Source: Odontocerum albicorne (lineage: Eukaryota; Arthropoda; Insecta; Trichoptera; Odontoceridae). Taken from it: a stretch of DNA of 64,000 nt. Both the position numbers and the translations under genes were made by a program. The stretch covers positions 14,026,452-14,090,451 of the forward strand of contig OX463859.1 in assembly GCA_949825065.1 (NCBI GenBank), given 5' to 3'. Each line of letters starts with the position of its first letter. Position 1 is the stretch's first letter. The notes beneath the pieces are model-generated. The model ran no database searches, was not told where the DNA came from, and worked only from the letters and a program-made list of their open reading frames with translations. Below, piece by piece: positions 1-10,821 of this stretch.

Positions 1-1
1 T

Positions 2-170
2 GACCTCCGTGACTAAGTTGATTAGACGTTTGTCCTAGGATCCGATTTTTCGATTCCTATCGATATTCATTCATTTAAATAAAGACTCTAGTCTGGTTCT
101 TACTTAAGACCTCTAACATATTGGTTGTTTGGAAGAGATTATCAAAAGGCAATAAACACGCAAGTTGATA
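2..170 (+). mobile_element. SINE-b copy (tRNA-derived)
   Basis: The copy begins with the GACCTCCGTG head shared by about ten copies in this window. The head resembles the 5' part of a tRNA with pol III A-box and B-box regions. The body carries the 'agtctggttcttacttaag' and 'ttggttgtttggaagagatt' segments typical of the SINE-b type. The B-box is decayed (gattcctatcga). It may begin just outside the window. Class is inferred from the tRNA-like head and the dispersed copies. Confidence 0.7.
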
Positions 171-339
171 CTTTAACAGCGACAGAACAATGCAATACAT
201 TAACTATAAAATACAATAGATAACTATAAAAACATTACATCTTCCTTCAGTTACATATCATGTTTTTCCTGATTTTCCATTTTCCTTCTTTTGAATCTCC
301 TTTTCATTCTGCTGGCCATCGATGACCTTATTTATATTA

Positions 340-697
340 TATTCATTTGTGTTTTATTTAAGTAATTAATGCCTGTATTATATTTTAGTAATGCTTGTGT
401 TCTATTTTAGTAATGCATGTATTTTATTTAAGTAATGCATCTATTATACTCGTATTTTAGTAATGCCTGTATTATATTTTAGTAATGCTTGTGTTCTATT
501 TTAGTAATGCATGTATTTTATTTAAGTAATGCATCTATTATACTCGTATTTTAGTAATGCCTGTATTATATTTTAGTAATGCTTGTGTTCTATTTTAGTA
601 ATGCATGTATTTTATTTAAGTAATGCATCTATTATATTTTAGTAATGCCTGTATTATATTTAATTAATGCATCTATTATATTTTAGTGATGCATTTT
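340..697. repeat. Higher-order tandem array, about 94-bp period built from 22-23-bp subunits
   Basis: The subunit is approximately 'agtaatgcNtgtattatatt', repeated about 15 times. The segment containing 'tactcgtattttag' recurs at 448 and 542, giving a higher-order period of 94 bp. Edges are degenerate. No coding frame runs through it. Confidence 0.85.
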
Positions 698-734
698 AGC
701 AATGATTGTATTATATTTTTTTGTAGTCATAATA

Positions 735-775
735 ATAAAACGACAATTTATATAGCGCCATTTAAATATCAAACT
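735..775 (+). repeat. Fragment of dispersed repeat R1 (head only)
   Basis: The segment 'aataataaaacgacaattta' followed by 'tatagcgcc' matches the head of R1 copies at 11490, 43158 and 63490. The remainder of R1 is missing here. Confidence 0.4.
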
Positions 776-1499
776 TTTTTCAAGGTCCAACCAGTCTCAA
801 CCAACTTTCAACCCAGTCTCTACATTGAAAATACAAATACTATACATTTATCTCAAAACTTTCTTAAATTGTAAAACAGCTCTATGATCGGTCGGAAGAT
901 ATTGTCAGTTGTCAATAATCCTGCCATATTAAACACGTTGTAATAAAGTTTTGAATGAATAAATAATTCTTTGTGCTTTCACTAACTATAATTCTTGGAA
1001 TAACATGGACACTTTTTCTTAGAATAACAAAGTAATTATCATATTTTGTACAATAGTACGTGACGTATGTTATATGAACGTCAAATTTTGAAAATTTCAA
1101 TGCTCGTGTGTTGCAACTATCCACAAAAGATTTTTATTTATTTTAGAAATAATGAGAGTGTATTCACTTTTTACAACGTTGGTAACCATGTTGCAGATTT
1201 GTAGTATTTAAACAAAGCGCTCTTTGTCAATTAGAGCGACTCTTTTACGAGTACTCTTTCGATTAGCGTTTGCGAGCGCCATAGGGCTGGTAAAAGCGGA
1301 TAAAAATACGTTACGAACTCTATGATTGTTACTGTCGTAACGTAACAGTGGCCTCACCATTTGCGGTTTGATAAACCCTTTAAAAAATAAGTAAATGACG
1401 CGCAGTTTTGTTATTAAATGTTATCTTATATCATAAAAAATATCATTTGTTAATTTTGTCTTGTCATCTTAATAAATTTTTTAGTTTAGTAAAATAATT
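776..1499. other. Unassigned AT-rich DNA
   Basis: No coding frame with recognisable motifs, no repeat shared with the rest of the window, and no clear inverted repeats were seen. A slightly GC-richer patch lies at about 1230-1350. I cannot assign a function. Confidence 0.5.
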
Positions 1500-2340
1500 A
1501 CATACATATGTGTATCACCCCGTCTCCTTATCGAAGTAAGCACAATGGAAACAGTACCAGATTTTCTATCACGACACACATCTTTCGTCTCTTCTACCAT
1601 ACATCCATACACCTTCTCATACATTCATCTTACTTTTACGTTTCTATTTCTACATTTTCTCGTTTTTAAATATAGTACACTTGATCCAACCCTACTTTCC
1701 TTGGTCTTCTTTACCACGCCTTCCACTCACATTTCCACTGTATTAGTATTTCTTCATTCACGCGTTCTATGTGCCCTAACCATCTCAACATATGCCCAAA
1801 CCATCTCAACTTGTGCCCAAACCATCTCAAAGTGCTCTTCTTCATCTTACTCAACACATCAGTCTTATGTTTACACTCATACTTAATCACTTCATTCCGT
1901 ATTCTATCATACATAGTCACATTACGTATTCTTCTAAGACCATGCATTTTTACGGCAATTTTATATCTTATTCCACGTCCACGTTTCACATACATGCATC
2001 AAAATTGATCATATAATACTGTTATGGACTGTACGATATATACGTTTTAGTGTTGATACTGTACAGTTTGGGTATTTATGTTTTAGTGTATTGACTTTAT
2101 TTCCTATGCTACACGCCGTTCAATATCCATCGTTACTCTTTCATCATCTGAGAAAATACTACTTAAATAGCAAAATTCTTCAACTTGTTCAATCTTTCAA
2201 CATTCACCAATGTATCTTTTTAACATTTCCCTTTAGACTTTTCAATCACCCCGACTTTCGATTTTACAACATTTATTCTCTGATAAAATATTTTTTTTCA
2301 TCGTATTCATCTTTGTTTTATTGATTGAGCTTACTACCGG
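1500..2340 (-). mobile_element. LINE-A 3' fragment (reverse-transcriptase C-terminus), degenerate
   Basis: On the minus strand, broken frames match a non-LTR retrotransposon ORF2 C-terminus. One has RNVTMYDRIRNEVIKYECKH followed by LSKMKKSTLRWFGH, and the CYLGSIFS-type segment seen better at 16238-16462 lies further upstream. The 'LRWFGH' stretch is repeated about three times through a small local duplication at about 1770-1830. The 3' end near 1515 matches the common LINE-A end. Stops and frameshifts throughout make this a dead 5'-truncated copy. Confidence 0.75.
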
Positions 2341-2485
2341 TTTCTGTTTCAAAGTCCTTTGTCTTTTTAGTCAGGGGATGAGGAACTAAATTATACATTA
2401 AAAGTACTCGTATACGTACAATATTTGTCATTGGTCAGAAGTAGTTAAGAAGGATAAGAGTTGTAAGTTTATAGAGGGAAGGGTT

Positions 2486-3120
2486 GCTTACCCCGCTCAA
2501 CCCAAAATTAGAATCATCTTCATCAGCTGAGATGAAAAAAAATCTATTGTTTTATAAGATTTGGCCCCTAAATACAGTAAATAAGGTGTTTATCAGCAAT
2601 TTCAGGTCTTACTCGTAAGTTGTAAACAATTTGATTTTTTTAAGGAGAAAGATATGTCATATGTAGTCACTATACAATATGCTAGTTTCAAAACTGAAAG
2701 ACTTCTTCATCAGAATTGTAAACATAACAATATTTTCTTGTATTTATACCTACTGGTCGTATTTACTATTCACGGAGACTTAAAATATTAAGGGTGGAAA
2801 CAAAGGGAAAAGTTGGACAAAATATATTTAAGATGAATGACTTATAGGGAACATATTGAGAAGGGGACTCTTTTGATATTCATAGAAGGGACTGTTAGGA
2901 TATCCAAACAATTCTGTTCTCAATATTCCCCCCATACGTCATTAATCTTAAATATATTTTATCTTGCTTTTTCCCTTATTTACCCTCCCCCCCATTATCG
3001 AATATCTTCAGATATACGATCTTCATGGTCGATATGGTAAGTCCTGTTTTTTTTAAAGGGTTCCAGTTTTTTTACTTAAGTCTTGTTGAAACACATTTTC
3101 GGGTTGAGTGGAAGAGATTG
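2486..3120. mobile_element. Possible non-autonomous element with long internal inverted repeats
   Basis: The outer arms 2493-2508 (ccgctcaacccaaaat) and 3095-3111 (rc ccactcaacccgaaaat) are inverted copies. An inner pair, about 2805-2863 and 2917-2977, is also inverted at roughly 80-85% by eye, with a centre of about 53 bp. No transposase frame is visible. It resembles a foldback or MITE-type element. The true ends and any target duplication are unclear. Confidence 0.5.
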
Positions 3121-3124
3121 TTCC

Positions 3125-3960
3125 CCATTAATTAATTCACCAGGTAGTACTGAATAAAATGAAAACATTTGGTTTTAAAAATAATATCAACACTTTAATT
3201 ATTTTCCAACCACTTTATTCCTGTTTGCCGATTTCATTTTACAAAAAGCATATTCAGAATAATGTTTAGGCAAGTGTGGCACATTTAGTTATTTATATTC
3301 AAATACTATTGATTGACCAATTTTTTTGTGGAAATAATATAGTTATGTTAAGTCTTTTTAGTGTGTGTGATGGATGAAATTTTAAGTTTACTGGAAATTT
3401 ATGAAAATAATGTATTAAAAGCTGTATTTGCATAAATCCCCAGTAAAATTAAAATTTACACTATCACATACAAAAAAGAAATTTGTGGACTTAATATACG
3501 AACTTGTTTCTGTACTATTTTCACAAAAAATGTTGTAAAACAATGGTGTTTTAACGTTTATAAATAAATACACCACACTTTCTCAACCACCATTATTAAG
3601 CTGCCCTTGATAGAGTTAAATAAGTAAATGGACAAACAGTGGAACATAATTTATCAGTTGGTTTTTTTTAATTGATAAAATTGAGTTCCATGAAGAATTA
3701 TCAGTGGATAACTACAATTATTATCTTGTTATTTACCATCAAACTCTACTGCATACATATACCCTGTTGAATAAATCAAAAGACAACCTCCCAAACGGAG
3801 GTTTGGTGCAAAACATACTCCACAAGGCGTGTGTAGCGACATTCAATCAATGGCGTACCTGATGGTTTGTTTGTTGTGCCCCGTTAACTGCTCGGAAGAC
3901 AACCTACTGAATGGAAACCCCAATGCTATATCACAGTTGCATTTTTCTGGACTGCTAGGA
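3125..3960. other. Unassigned AT-rich DNA
   Basis: No recognisable coding region or shared repeat. Around 3785-3915 a short motif (agacaacctNcNnaangga) appears twice, once beside a small palindrome (cctcccaaacggaggtttgg). This is the insertion target of the mariner at 3965. Confidence 0.5.
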
Positions 3961-3964
3961 TATA

Positions 3965-5236
3965 TTAGGTGTACCGGAAAAGAATGTCGTTTTTTTTGTT
4001 ATCGCTTTTGAGTGGTCAGTTGTGCTTCGGCAGTCGAACTTTTACAACGTGTTCTGTGTTGTTTCTCTGACTACGTATACCTGGAGTGTATTCGGACTTT
4101 TAAACAAAAACATTTACAACCCTATATACAATGGAGAGCTTTGTACCGAATGAGGAATTTATTCGAAATATTATGCTTAACCATTTAATGAAGAAAGAAA
4201 GTGCAACATGTGCTTTAAAAAATATTTGTGATTTACTGGGAGATATTTTGAATGTTCGTAAATGCCAGAGGTGGTTTAAACAATTTAAATCCGGCAGTTT
4301 TGATTTAAAAAATAACCCTGGAAGTGGTCGACCTGTTAAAGTGGATAGCGATGTTTTAACTGAGCTAATTCAGCAAAATCCAACTTCAACGATTCAAGAA
4401 CTCGCGGAGCAGCTCGGATGTTCATGGTCAAGCGTGCAAGAGCATATAAAAAAATCGGCAAAACATGGAAACAAGGAAAATGGATACGTCATGAATTAAG
4501 TGAAGAGAATCTCGGTGAGCGTATAAAAGCGTGCACTGAGTAATTGGAATTAAATACCAAAACTTCATTTCTACAACATCTTGTAACTGGTGACGAAAAA
4601 TGGGTGTTGTATTCAAACCAAAGACGCAAGAAACAATGGCTTTCAAAGGGCCAGGTACCAAAACCCACCCCTTAGCCCGGGCTCACTGCAAAAAAAGTTC
4701 TTTTGTCTGTTTGGTGGGACTGCAAGAGAATAATTTATTTCGAAACATTAAAAGCCGGACAGACAACTAACGCCCAAGTGTATTGTGATCAACAAGATCA
4801 TTTAGATGCAGAAATAATAAAAAAAAAGACCTGCACAGACTAATTGTGGACAAGTGTTTTTAAAAGCACGATGATGCACGACCGCATACCTCAAAAATTA
4901 CGAAAGAAAAAATTAAAGCCCTAGGTTGGACAATTGTACGTCACCCACCATATTCACCGGATCTTGCTCCATCGGATTACCATTTGTTCCGGTCAATGCA
5001 ACACTTTTTAAACGGAAAATAATACAAAAATTATGAGGATGTCAAAAAAGGCATATCTTTTTGCATCGAAACCAGCTGAATTTTACGAAAGCGGTATAAA
5101 AAAATTGACTGAGAGGTGGAAGGAGGTTATATCAAACGATGGCAATTATATTTTGAACTAAGTTTTAATAAATAAATACATTAAATGCACCAAATTGTTT
5201 TATTGAAAAAACGACATTCTTTTCCGGTACACCTAA
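3965..5236 (+). mobile_element. Mariner element, complete ends, dead transposase
   Basis: The terminal inverted repeats are identical over 31 bp. They begin TTAGGTGTACCGGAAAAGAA at 3965 and the complement runs inward from 5236. TA dinucleotides flank both ends (3963-3964 and 5237-5238), as expected of mariner target duplication. Total length of 1272 bp is normal for the family. The perfect TIRs suggest a relatively young insertion or purifying retention of the ends. The TIR start and transposase motifs are closest, from memory, to the cecropia-type lineage, but the subfamily is uncertain. Confidence 0.93.
4131..5161 (+). pseudogene. Mariner transposase pseudogene
   Basis: The first 100 or so codons are open: MESFVPNEEF start, a paired helix-turn-helix DNA-binding region with CQRWFKQFKSG and GSGRP, then the second HTH (IQELAEQLGCSWSSVQEHI). 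A frameshift in an A-run at about 4447 is followed by in-frame stops at about 4540 and 4673. Later pieces include the first catalytic Asp motif (VTGDEKW, about 4588), WWDCK, a degraded second Asp region at about 4860-4890, and the third Asp motif (YSPDLAPSDYHLF, about 4950). So a DD34D-type catalytic domain existed but cannot be made from this copy. It ends NYILN-stop at 5161. Confidence 0.9.
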
Positions 5237-5239
5237 TAT

Positions 5240-5930
5240 GTCTAGAAATGTCGACATGATTTGAATGGAATCTTATAACATAGTGTACAGGTCGGCATAC
5301 TATGTGGCACTCCTATAGTTTCGCATTCGGTAACCTCTGCTGTGACGCCACACAGTTATAATTATGTAACATTTCCAGTGACCCGTGTATCGCTGTACTT
5401 TTTCAAATAAGAAATACGTAAAATCTCAATACAGGTCAGCATTTGCAATCAATTTCAAAGATTCCATGGAATACTAACTTTGACTCCTGTGATAAAATGC
5501 CAACTTAAAAAAATATCCATTCTTCTCATTAGTGTAACCGTATTTTAAATAATTACAATCTTTTATTATTATTATGCTACATTTTGTTCAATCAATTTCT
5601 GAATTTTTTTCTTGTTATTTTAGTAAGTTTACATTTACAAAAAACCTCGAGTTTGCGTCTTGGCTCACCGAGCCTAAAATATTATATTAACAATTTGCCC
5701 CTTTACGTAAAATTTTTGCCGATCATTGACATAGTATACTCTACATTTTTTGTTAATGTTTTCTATTTCAATTGGATCAATCTTTTTATTGTATGAAAGT
5801 GTCAAGTATGTTAGAAGCAAAACCAGATGGTTTTATGAATTATTTATAAATTAAATATACCCGTAACTCATGATGCCATTTCAGTTAACATTTTGTCTAC
5901 TTCAAAGCTTTAGAGGTACGGGTGGTGTGT
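5240..5930. other. Unassigned AT-rich DNA
   Basis: The 70-codon frame at 5584-5796 is hydrophobic only because the DNA is T-rich, and it has no family motif. A short stretch at 5900-5945 resembles the R1 repeat tail in reverse orientation (gtggtgtgtacagctttag). Nothing else was recognised. Confidence 0.45.
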
Positions 5931-5934
5931 ACAG

Positions 5935-6125
5935 CTTTAGAAAGTATATTATTTATAGTTAAGGCATTAACATTGTGGAGGTTAAAAACATTGTAATTTG
6001 TTTCATCAAACACTGTTTATTCCACTTTTTTGTAACGGTATAACCGTATCGGTTTCAAGGCTTTCACCTCATCTTCAGGAGAGCACAAACAAGTCTTGTT
6101 TGTGCTCCCCTGTAGACCATTCTTA
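5935..6125. mobile_element. Hairpin MITE family M2, copy A (partly decayed)
   Basis: Shares the left half with copies at 18535 and 44542: 'aaggcattaacattgtgg', then 'aaaacattgtaatttgttt', then the arm 'cactgtttattccactt' and 'cggtataaccgtatcggttt'. Its right arm is replaced by different sequence that holds a small hairpin at about 6081-6113 (gagcacaaacaag / cttgtttgtgctc). No coding capacity. Confidence 0.65.
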
Positions 6126-6523
6126 CACTCACCTTATTTTTTTAAATTTTATTATTATTATTACAGTGTGATAATAATTCACGTTCTCGGAAAATAGAAA
6201 CGTGAATGTTGAATCGTTTCCCGCATTTAGCTTTCCCTTAGCGCTGCATTTTAAAATACCATTTGTAGTAAAATTTATCTCGATCGTGCCATTTTTCGAT
6301 TCGCTCGCTACAAATGTAATATTAAAATGCAAATGTGGGAAAATTATTTTTTTCCTACCATTTTCTTGGGAAACCCTATTTTTTTGCTTGTTTTCTTCAC
6401 CTGGAAACAAAATTAAAAAGTCAATGCCTGGCAGAATTTAAATGTCTAATGCTCTATTCTGTAATAACTTTGCAGAACATTTTTCAATTTTATTGTTTGA
6501 AATTATTATATGTTATATGGGCA

Positions 6524-6800
6524 GCCTCCGTGGCCTAGTTGATAAGACGCTTGACTTTGGTTCGGGGGCTTAGGGTCCGATTTCTGATGGTACTCGAAAA
6601 CAGTACCAGTCTGTTGCAATAGTTCGTCGGGTAATAACACTCACGCACGCTAGACGTATGCGAGTATTGTTGCTTATTCACGTGCGACAGTATATCTAAC
6701 ACGTGCAATTACGAAAAACGAGTTCTGTGGCTAATTCTGTAATTCTAAATCGAAGGCTTGATTAATGAGGTTAAAAATAATACTGTCTCCCAGTCACGCT
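6524..6800 (+). mobile_element. SINE-a copy, near full length
   Basis: tRNA-like head 'cctccgtggcctagttgata' with an A-box-like region and a degraded B-box (ggtccgatttc), followed by the SINE-a body: 'ggtactcgaaaa', 'cagtctgttgcaatagttcg', 'cgggtaataacactc', 'gtgcgagtattgttgctt' type segments and the end 'actgtctcccagtcacg'. The same body follows the head at 34668. It differs from the SINE-b body. Confidence 0.78.
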
Positions 6801-7176
6801 TTTTAATAAGTCAGTATTATTGATTGAGTTTACACAAATGATCAACAATAATCTATAGTTATAAAATAATTATTCTTTTAGAGTTTTGATTACGCTTGCC
6901 CGGAAAAGTTCACACAGATGTTTTACCAAACCACTATCACAAGTTCTTCGCCTCTTTCCAGGAAATCAATGCCTCAAAACTTTCCCATAAATTATGAAAT
7001 TTACAAATCGGTATTTCTTAGGATGTCGCATAACAAGTCCTAGATTTTATAGCTATCGCGTTTTTTGCTATTAACTTATAATGGCTCTGTGTACTAGCCA
7101 ATTATTCCTTGTAATCAAAGTTATTTATATTTATTAATAAATAATCCATAGCTATTAATCAAAAGTACATACTTAT
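6801..7176. other. Unassigned AT-rich DNA left of the assembly gap
   Basis: No coding or repeat signal was recognised before the run of N. Confidence 0.4.
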
Positions 7177-7376
7177 NNNNNNNNNNNNNNNNNNNNNNNN
7201 NNNNNNNNNNNNNNNNNNNNNNNNNNNNNNNNNNNNNNNNNNNNNNNNNNNNNNNNNNNNNNNNNNNNNNNNNNNNNNNNNNNNNNNNNNNNNNNNNNNN
7301 NNNNNNNNNNNNNNNNNNNNNNNNNNNNNNNNNNNNNNNNNNNNNNNNNNNNNNNNNNNNNNNNNNNNNNNNNNNN
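7177..7376. other. Assembly gap (200 N)
   Basis: Exactly 200 unknown bases. A round number is commonly a scaffolding placeholder, so the true gap size is probably unknown and contiguity across it is only inferred. Confidence 0.98.
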
Positions 7377-7417
7377 ATTACTATAAAAGATGCATCAAAT
7401 TTATATTAAATTACATA

Positions 7418-7905
7418 CACATCATCACGTCATCTCCCTGAAGCGGTAGACAGAGAACAGAGAGTGGCAAACTTTTTATCTCGACACATATTCTTTACCA
7501 CGTTTACATCCATACATCTTCTCATATACCGCCTACTATTTCTCTGAATTTCTTCGTTTCCTTCTTTCAAAATATCATTCAATTGATTGGACCATATTTT
7601 CCTTGGCCATATTCTATCACGCCTCACATTCGCATTATATATTTGTAATATAAATATATCTTCATTCTTTCGTTCTAACATACATGTCCAAACCAAACTA
7701 TATAGAAAAGAGTGCTCATCTTCATCTTACTCAACACAGCAGTCTTAAGTTCTCTTTAATCCCTAATCACTTCATTTCGTATTCTGTCACCTCATGTATT
7801 CTTCTCAGTGAACGCATATCTATAGAATTTATTCGGCTCTTTTCACTAATTTCCTTCATTCACGTTTCACGCATATGCATCAAACTTGGTACTTAAATAC
7901 ATTTG
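7418..7905 (-). mobile_element. LINE-A 3' fragment
   Basis: The minus-strand frame at 7430-7696 reads MVWTCMLERKNEDIF, then IYNANVRRDRIWPRKIWSNQ, then ILKEGNEEIQRNSRRYMRRC and MDVNVVKNMCRDKKFATLCS. This is the usual order at the ORF2 C-terminus of this family (zinc-knuckle-poor tail after the reverse transcriptase). The 3' end lies near 7418. Upstream coding continues decayed to about 7905. It is a 5'-truncated dead copy. Confidence 0.82.
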
Positions 7906-7984
7906 TGGACTATCCTTTTAGTAGACGTTCAAACTATACTTGTATTGTATTGCATAACCCTTTTGTTATATACAGTACAACCTG

Positions 7985-8040
7985 GAAGATTTATTGCTAC
8001 GTGTAAATTTCATTCAATAAACCAGACAAATGTTAGATAC
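7985..8040 (-). repeat. SINE-b tail fragment
   Basis: The reverse strand contains 'atttgtctggtttattgaat' and 'acacgtagcaataaatctt', matching the 3' body of SINE-b at 43306-43476. The head is absent. Confidence 0.45.
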
Positions 8041-8049
8041 ATTGAGCAG

Positions 8050-8490
8050 GGCTTTTAAAAAACAATATAAATATAAGTTGGCGTAAAGCGAGGACGGTGG
8101 TGGCGGTTATGGACATTAAATTGAATATTTTCCCGCATTTTCATATGTTCAGTAAAACATATTTGGCTCGAAAGCCACAGAAAACTTACCAAGGGAAAAC
8201 CAATGACAAAGAAACCTTTGCAGATCTTTAGATATGTAATTGTTTCACATTCGGATTTAGGTGGAATGTAACGTGTGTATGTAGTGTCCATAAATAACAC
8301 TGTGCCAGATCTGATGAAAATAAAAGGACAAACTCTATTACCTCCTACAGAAAATACGTAGCGTAATTGATGATCCGGAAACGGAAATGAATGATCATAA
8401 ATTTCAATAACTTCCTAAAAGGATTGTCTTTAAGTGATTCCTTAAACTGCACACGCCACCCCCATCTTTAATATTTAGAGGCAGACAAGA
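8050..8490 (+). repeat. Dispersed repeat R1, 3' two-thirds
   Basis: Shares ordered blocks with copies at 11490-11920, 20820-21130 and 63010-63490 (reverse): the 'gaaaacttaccaaggg' block, 'aaacctttgcagatctt', 'tgtgtatgtagtgt', and 'aaactgcacacgccaccc'. No coding capacity. The class is unknown. Confidence 0.7.
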
Positions 8491-8574
8491 ATAGAAAAAA
8501 TACTCAAGATAAACTTTACTGAGGTTTGGCGGATGTCAATTCATTAAGTTTGTTGCGTTTGAAATTTTCTGTGA

Positions 8575-8885
8575 AAATACTGGCCACTTGCTGGACTATT
8601 TGAACTTTAGCTCTTAAACCACTTTATGAGGAACATTTTACTGTGCTACGAGTCATTTTTCTTCTCCGTGATGTCGGATCTTTAGTCTGTCTTTACTGCT
8701 ATTCTTTTCACATTCAGATGTATTGCCAGCGGAAAAGGATTCTCTTTCGGCAGTTGTTGCTTCTTACTACGTAACGTCGAGCTCATAAACAAAATAAAGA
8801 AGATTTCGATCTTTTAGTGTAGATCGCGTTGAGTGAAGATTTATTTATTGTCCCATAACAGCGTGTGGTGGGATCGAACTGAACT
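8575..8885 (+). repeat. Dispersed repeat R7, copy 1
   Basis: About 310 bp, alignable by eye with 40858-41175. Both have 'cgagtcatttt', 'ctccgtgatgtcgga', 'actattcttttcaca', 'ctctttcggcagtt', 'aataaagaagatttcgat' and end at 'gtggtgggatcgaactgaac'. The 3' end resembles a tRNA T-arm in reverse, so a SINE in minus orientation is possible but not shown. Confidence 0.7.
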
Positions 8886-8889
8886 AAAC

Positions 8890-9795
8890 TGAGATGTTAA
8901 TAACTTTTAAAAATTCTCATATACGAAACATTTTATTTCGGTACCTTAAATAGCTCGACAGTCGAAGATTTTTCAGACCTGTACACCATACATATGTTTC
9001 ACGCGTCCGACCAAAAGCCGTGGCAAATGGTCGGTGGGTCAGTGTTTTGTCTAATGGAATGGCCAAAAGGTCCCGTAGGGTCGGAAAATGTCTACCAAAA
9101 GGGATATTTTTGGGTATTTTTCTTGGGCCGATTTAAATTATAGCTATATTGACACAGACAAGTAGGGTCACAAGGAAATTTTGCATTCATATAAGGTCTT
9201 TAGAATTCGTCCGACTGTAAAAACGTTTAGAATATTATTTCTTTATTGAAACTGCCCCATTCTTGTATTCTCTTGGGTGTTGGTTCAAGTTTTCCACTTA
9301 AACCTTCATCAGAGTTTTTATGACCAAGTTTAAAGTAGAACTTCGGCATCTAAAGATCGCTCATCAAATAGGAAAAAATCATCTTGGAAAAACATTTTTC
9401 AACCGCTTAACTTAAGAAGGCGTTGCTAGATATGAATTTATTTTTATTATCCTCATGAACTTTCTACTTGGAAGTTTTTGAAGGACTTTTCAAATCGGAA
9501 ATATTGGCAACTATGGAGTTGTGAATAAGCTGGACGGCATAAAATATGCGGATGATATTATTTCATTTTACATTTGATGTATTTTATAATTGTTTAACCC
9601 AATTACATCATTAAAAGAAAATAGTTACTAAAAAGTCTACTATAACATAATGACAACATAAACAATATTACTCATGCTTCCTTGTGAATGAACTCAGTTT
9701 TATACCTACAAAGTTTATTAAGGAGTTTAAACCTTAATTAATTGACCGAGATATGAAATATATCGAAACCAAAAAAAATATTTAACAAAGTCATT
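8890..9795. other. Unassigned DNA
   Basis: Contains a short GC-richer stretch at 9000-9090 with a repeated 'ggtcgg/ggtcc' theme. No open frame with family motifs was recognised. It may be unique intergenic sequence. Confidence 0.4.
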
Positions 9796-9799
9796 CATT

Positions 9800-10700
9800 G
9801 TGCGAGTGATGATGCTTTTGATAGCTCAGTTTGTTAAAACGGTATCAAAAATCTTAATTCACGATGCCGTACATAATTTTCAGGAACATTAAACAAAAGT
9901 TTATCATCTAACATACGAGTATTATAGATACTCGTACACAAACTGATGCGTAGATTTTTTCTAATAACTAAGAAGTAATATACACACATTAGTATACCCA
10001 TTTTATATGTGGGATAGAGCAACGGATAAAATCCATACTCTTTGCAATAAAGGGGTCGCAAAAGTCTTCTTAGAACTCGTTCAACTATCAGAAAGCCCTG
10101 GATTCCTATGATTAAGTCACACTCTAATCTACTGCAAACCAATGAATTATAAAGATATATTCTAGCAACGCCACTAATAAATTCCCCTGAGGCTCGTATC
10201 ACAAACCCCAGGACTTTATTGAGAGATAAACACATGCTCTCAATATGAGAACCCACTGTATATTTACTGTTGAACATAATATCAACAAGGTCATTGGCAT
10301 GTCAACACGCACGGCAGACTGAACATCGTTTTAAGTATCTTAAAAACTGAAGAATTATATTTCTTGAAAAAGTTATGAGCTTACATTTAGAGAGATGTTG
10401 AAGGCCAGATTATTGGTCTCACTCCATTCGCCTTGCTTACTCCACTTTGTAAGTGATTTACAATGTTTAGCACATGACCAATAAGATAACTCTCTCCTTC
10501 TTGGCTTGCGTATTAACGCTGGCAAGACATAACTGATATGTAGTGATTCATCTCCTGGCAAGGATACCCTTTGTGTACAAAATATATCCCTGTTGACAGA
10601 GTTAATAAATTTAAGTATTTGGGTCGACAGGTGGGCTTAGTTATGTTGACTTCATTTATCCACCAAAATATGGAAAATATCGACATTAAAAAAATGTTTA
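9800..10700 (-). mobile_element. LINE-J-type (jockey/CR1-like) reverse-transcriptase remnant
   Basis: The minus-strand frame at 9834-10277 (147 codons) has the order expected after the RT active site in jockey/CR1-type ORF2: FNSKYTVGSHIESMC, KVLGFVIRASGEF, YLYNSLVCSRLECDLIIG and a C-terminal FNVPENYVRHRELRF. Upstream pieces at 10373-10620 (LTKWSKQGEWSETNNLAFNI) look like the segment preceding it (usually LxxWCxxNxLxLNxxKC). Frames are broken between them. The YxDD active site is not visible, so this is a dead 5'-truncated copy. Confidence 0.75.
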
Positions 10701-10809
10701 ACAAGGTACTGATGGTGATATTCTAAATAACTATATTTGTGAATACGGCATCGAAGACAATCTTAATTTATGATGGTGTAAATAATTGTCCAGACAATTA
10801 ACATATGTT

Positions 10810-10821
10810 AAAGTTTATAAT
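10810..10821 (+). repeat. Left target-site duplication of LINE-B1 (12 bp)
   Basis: The sequence aaagtttataat is repeated exactly at 11472-11483, directly after the (TGA)n tail of the LINE. Confidence 0.85.
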
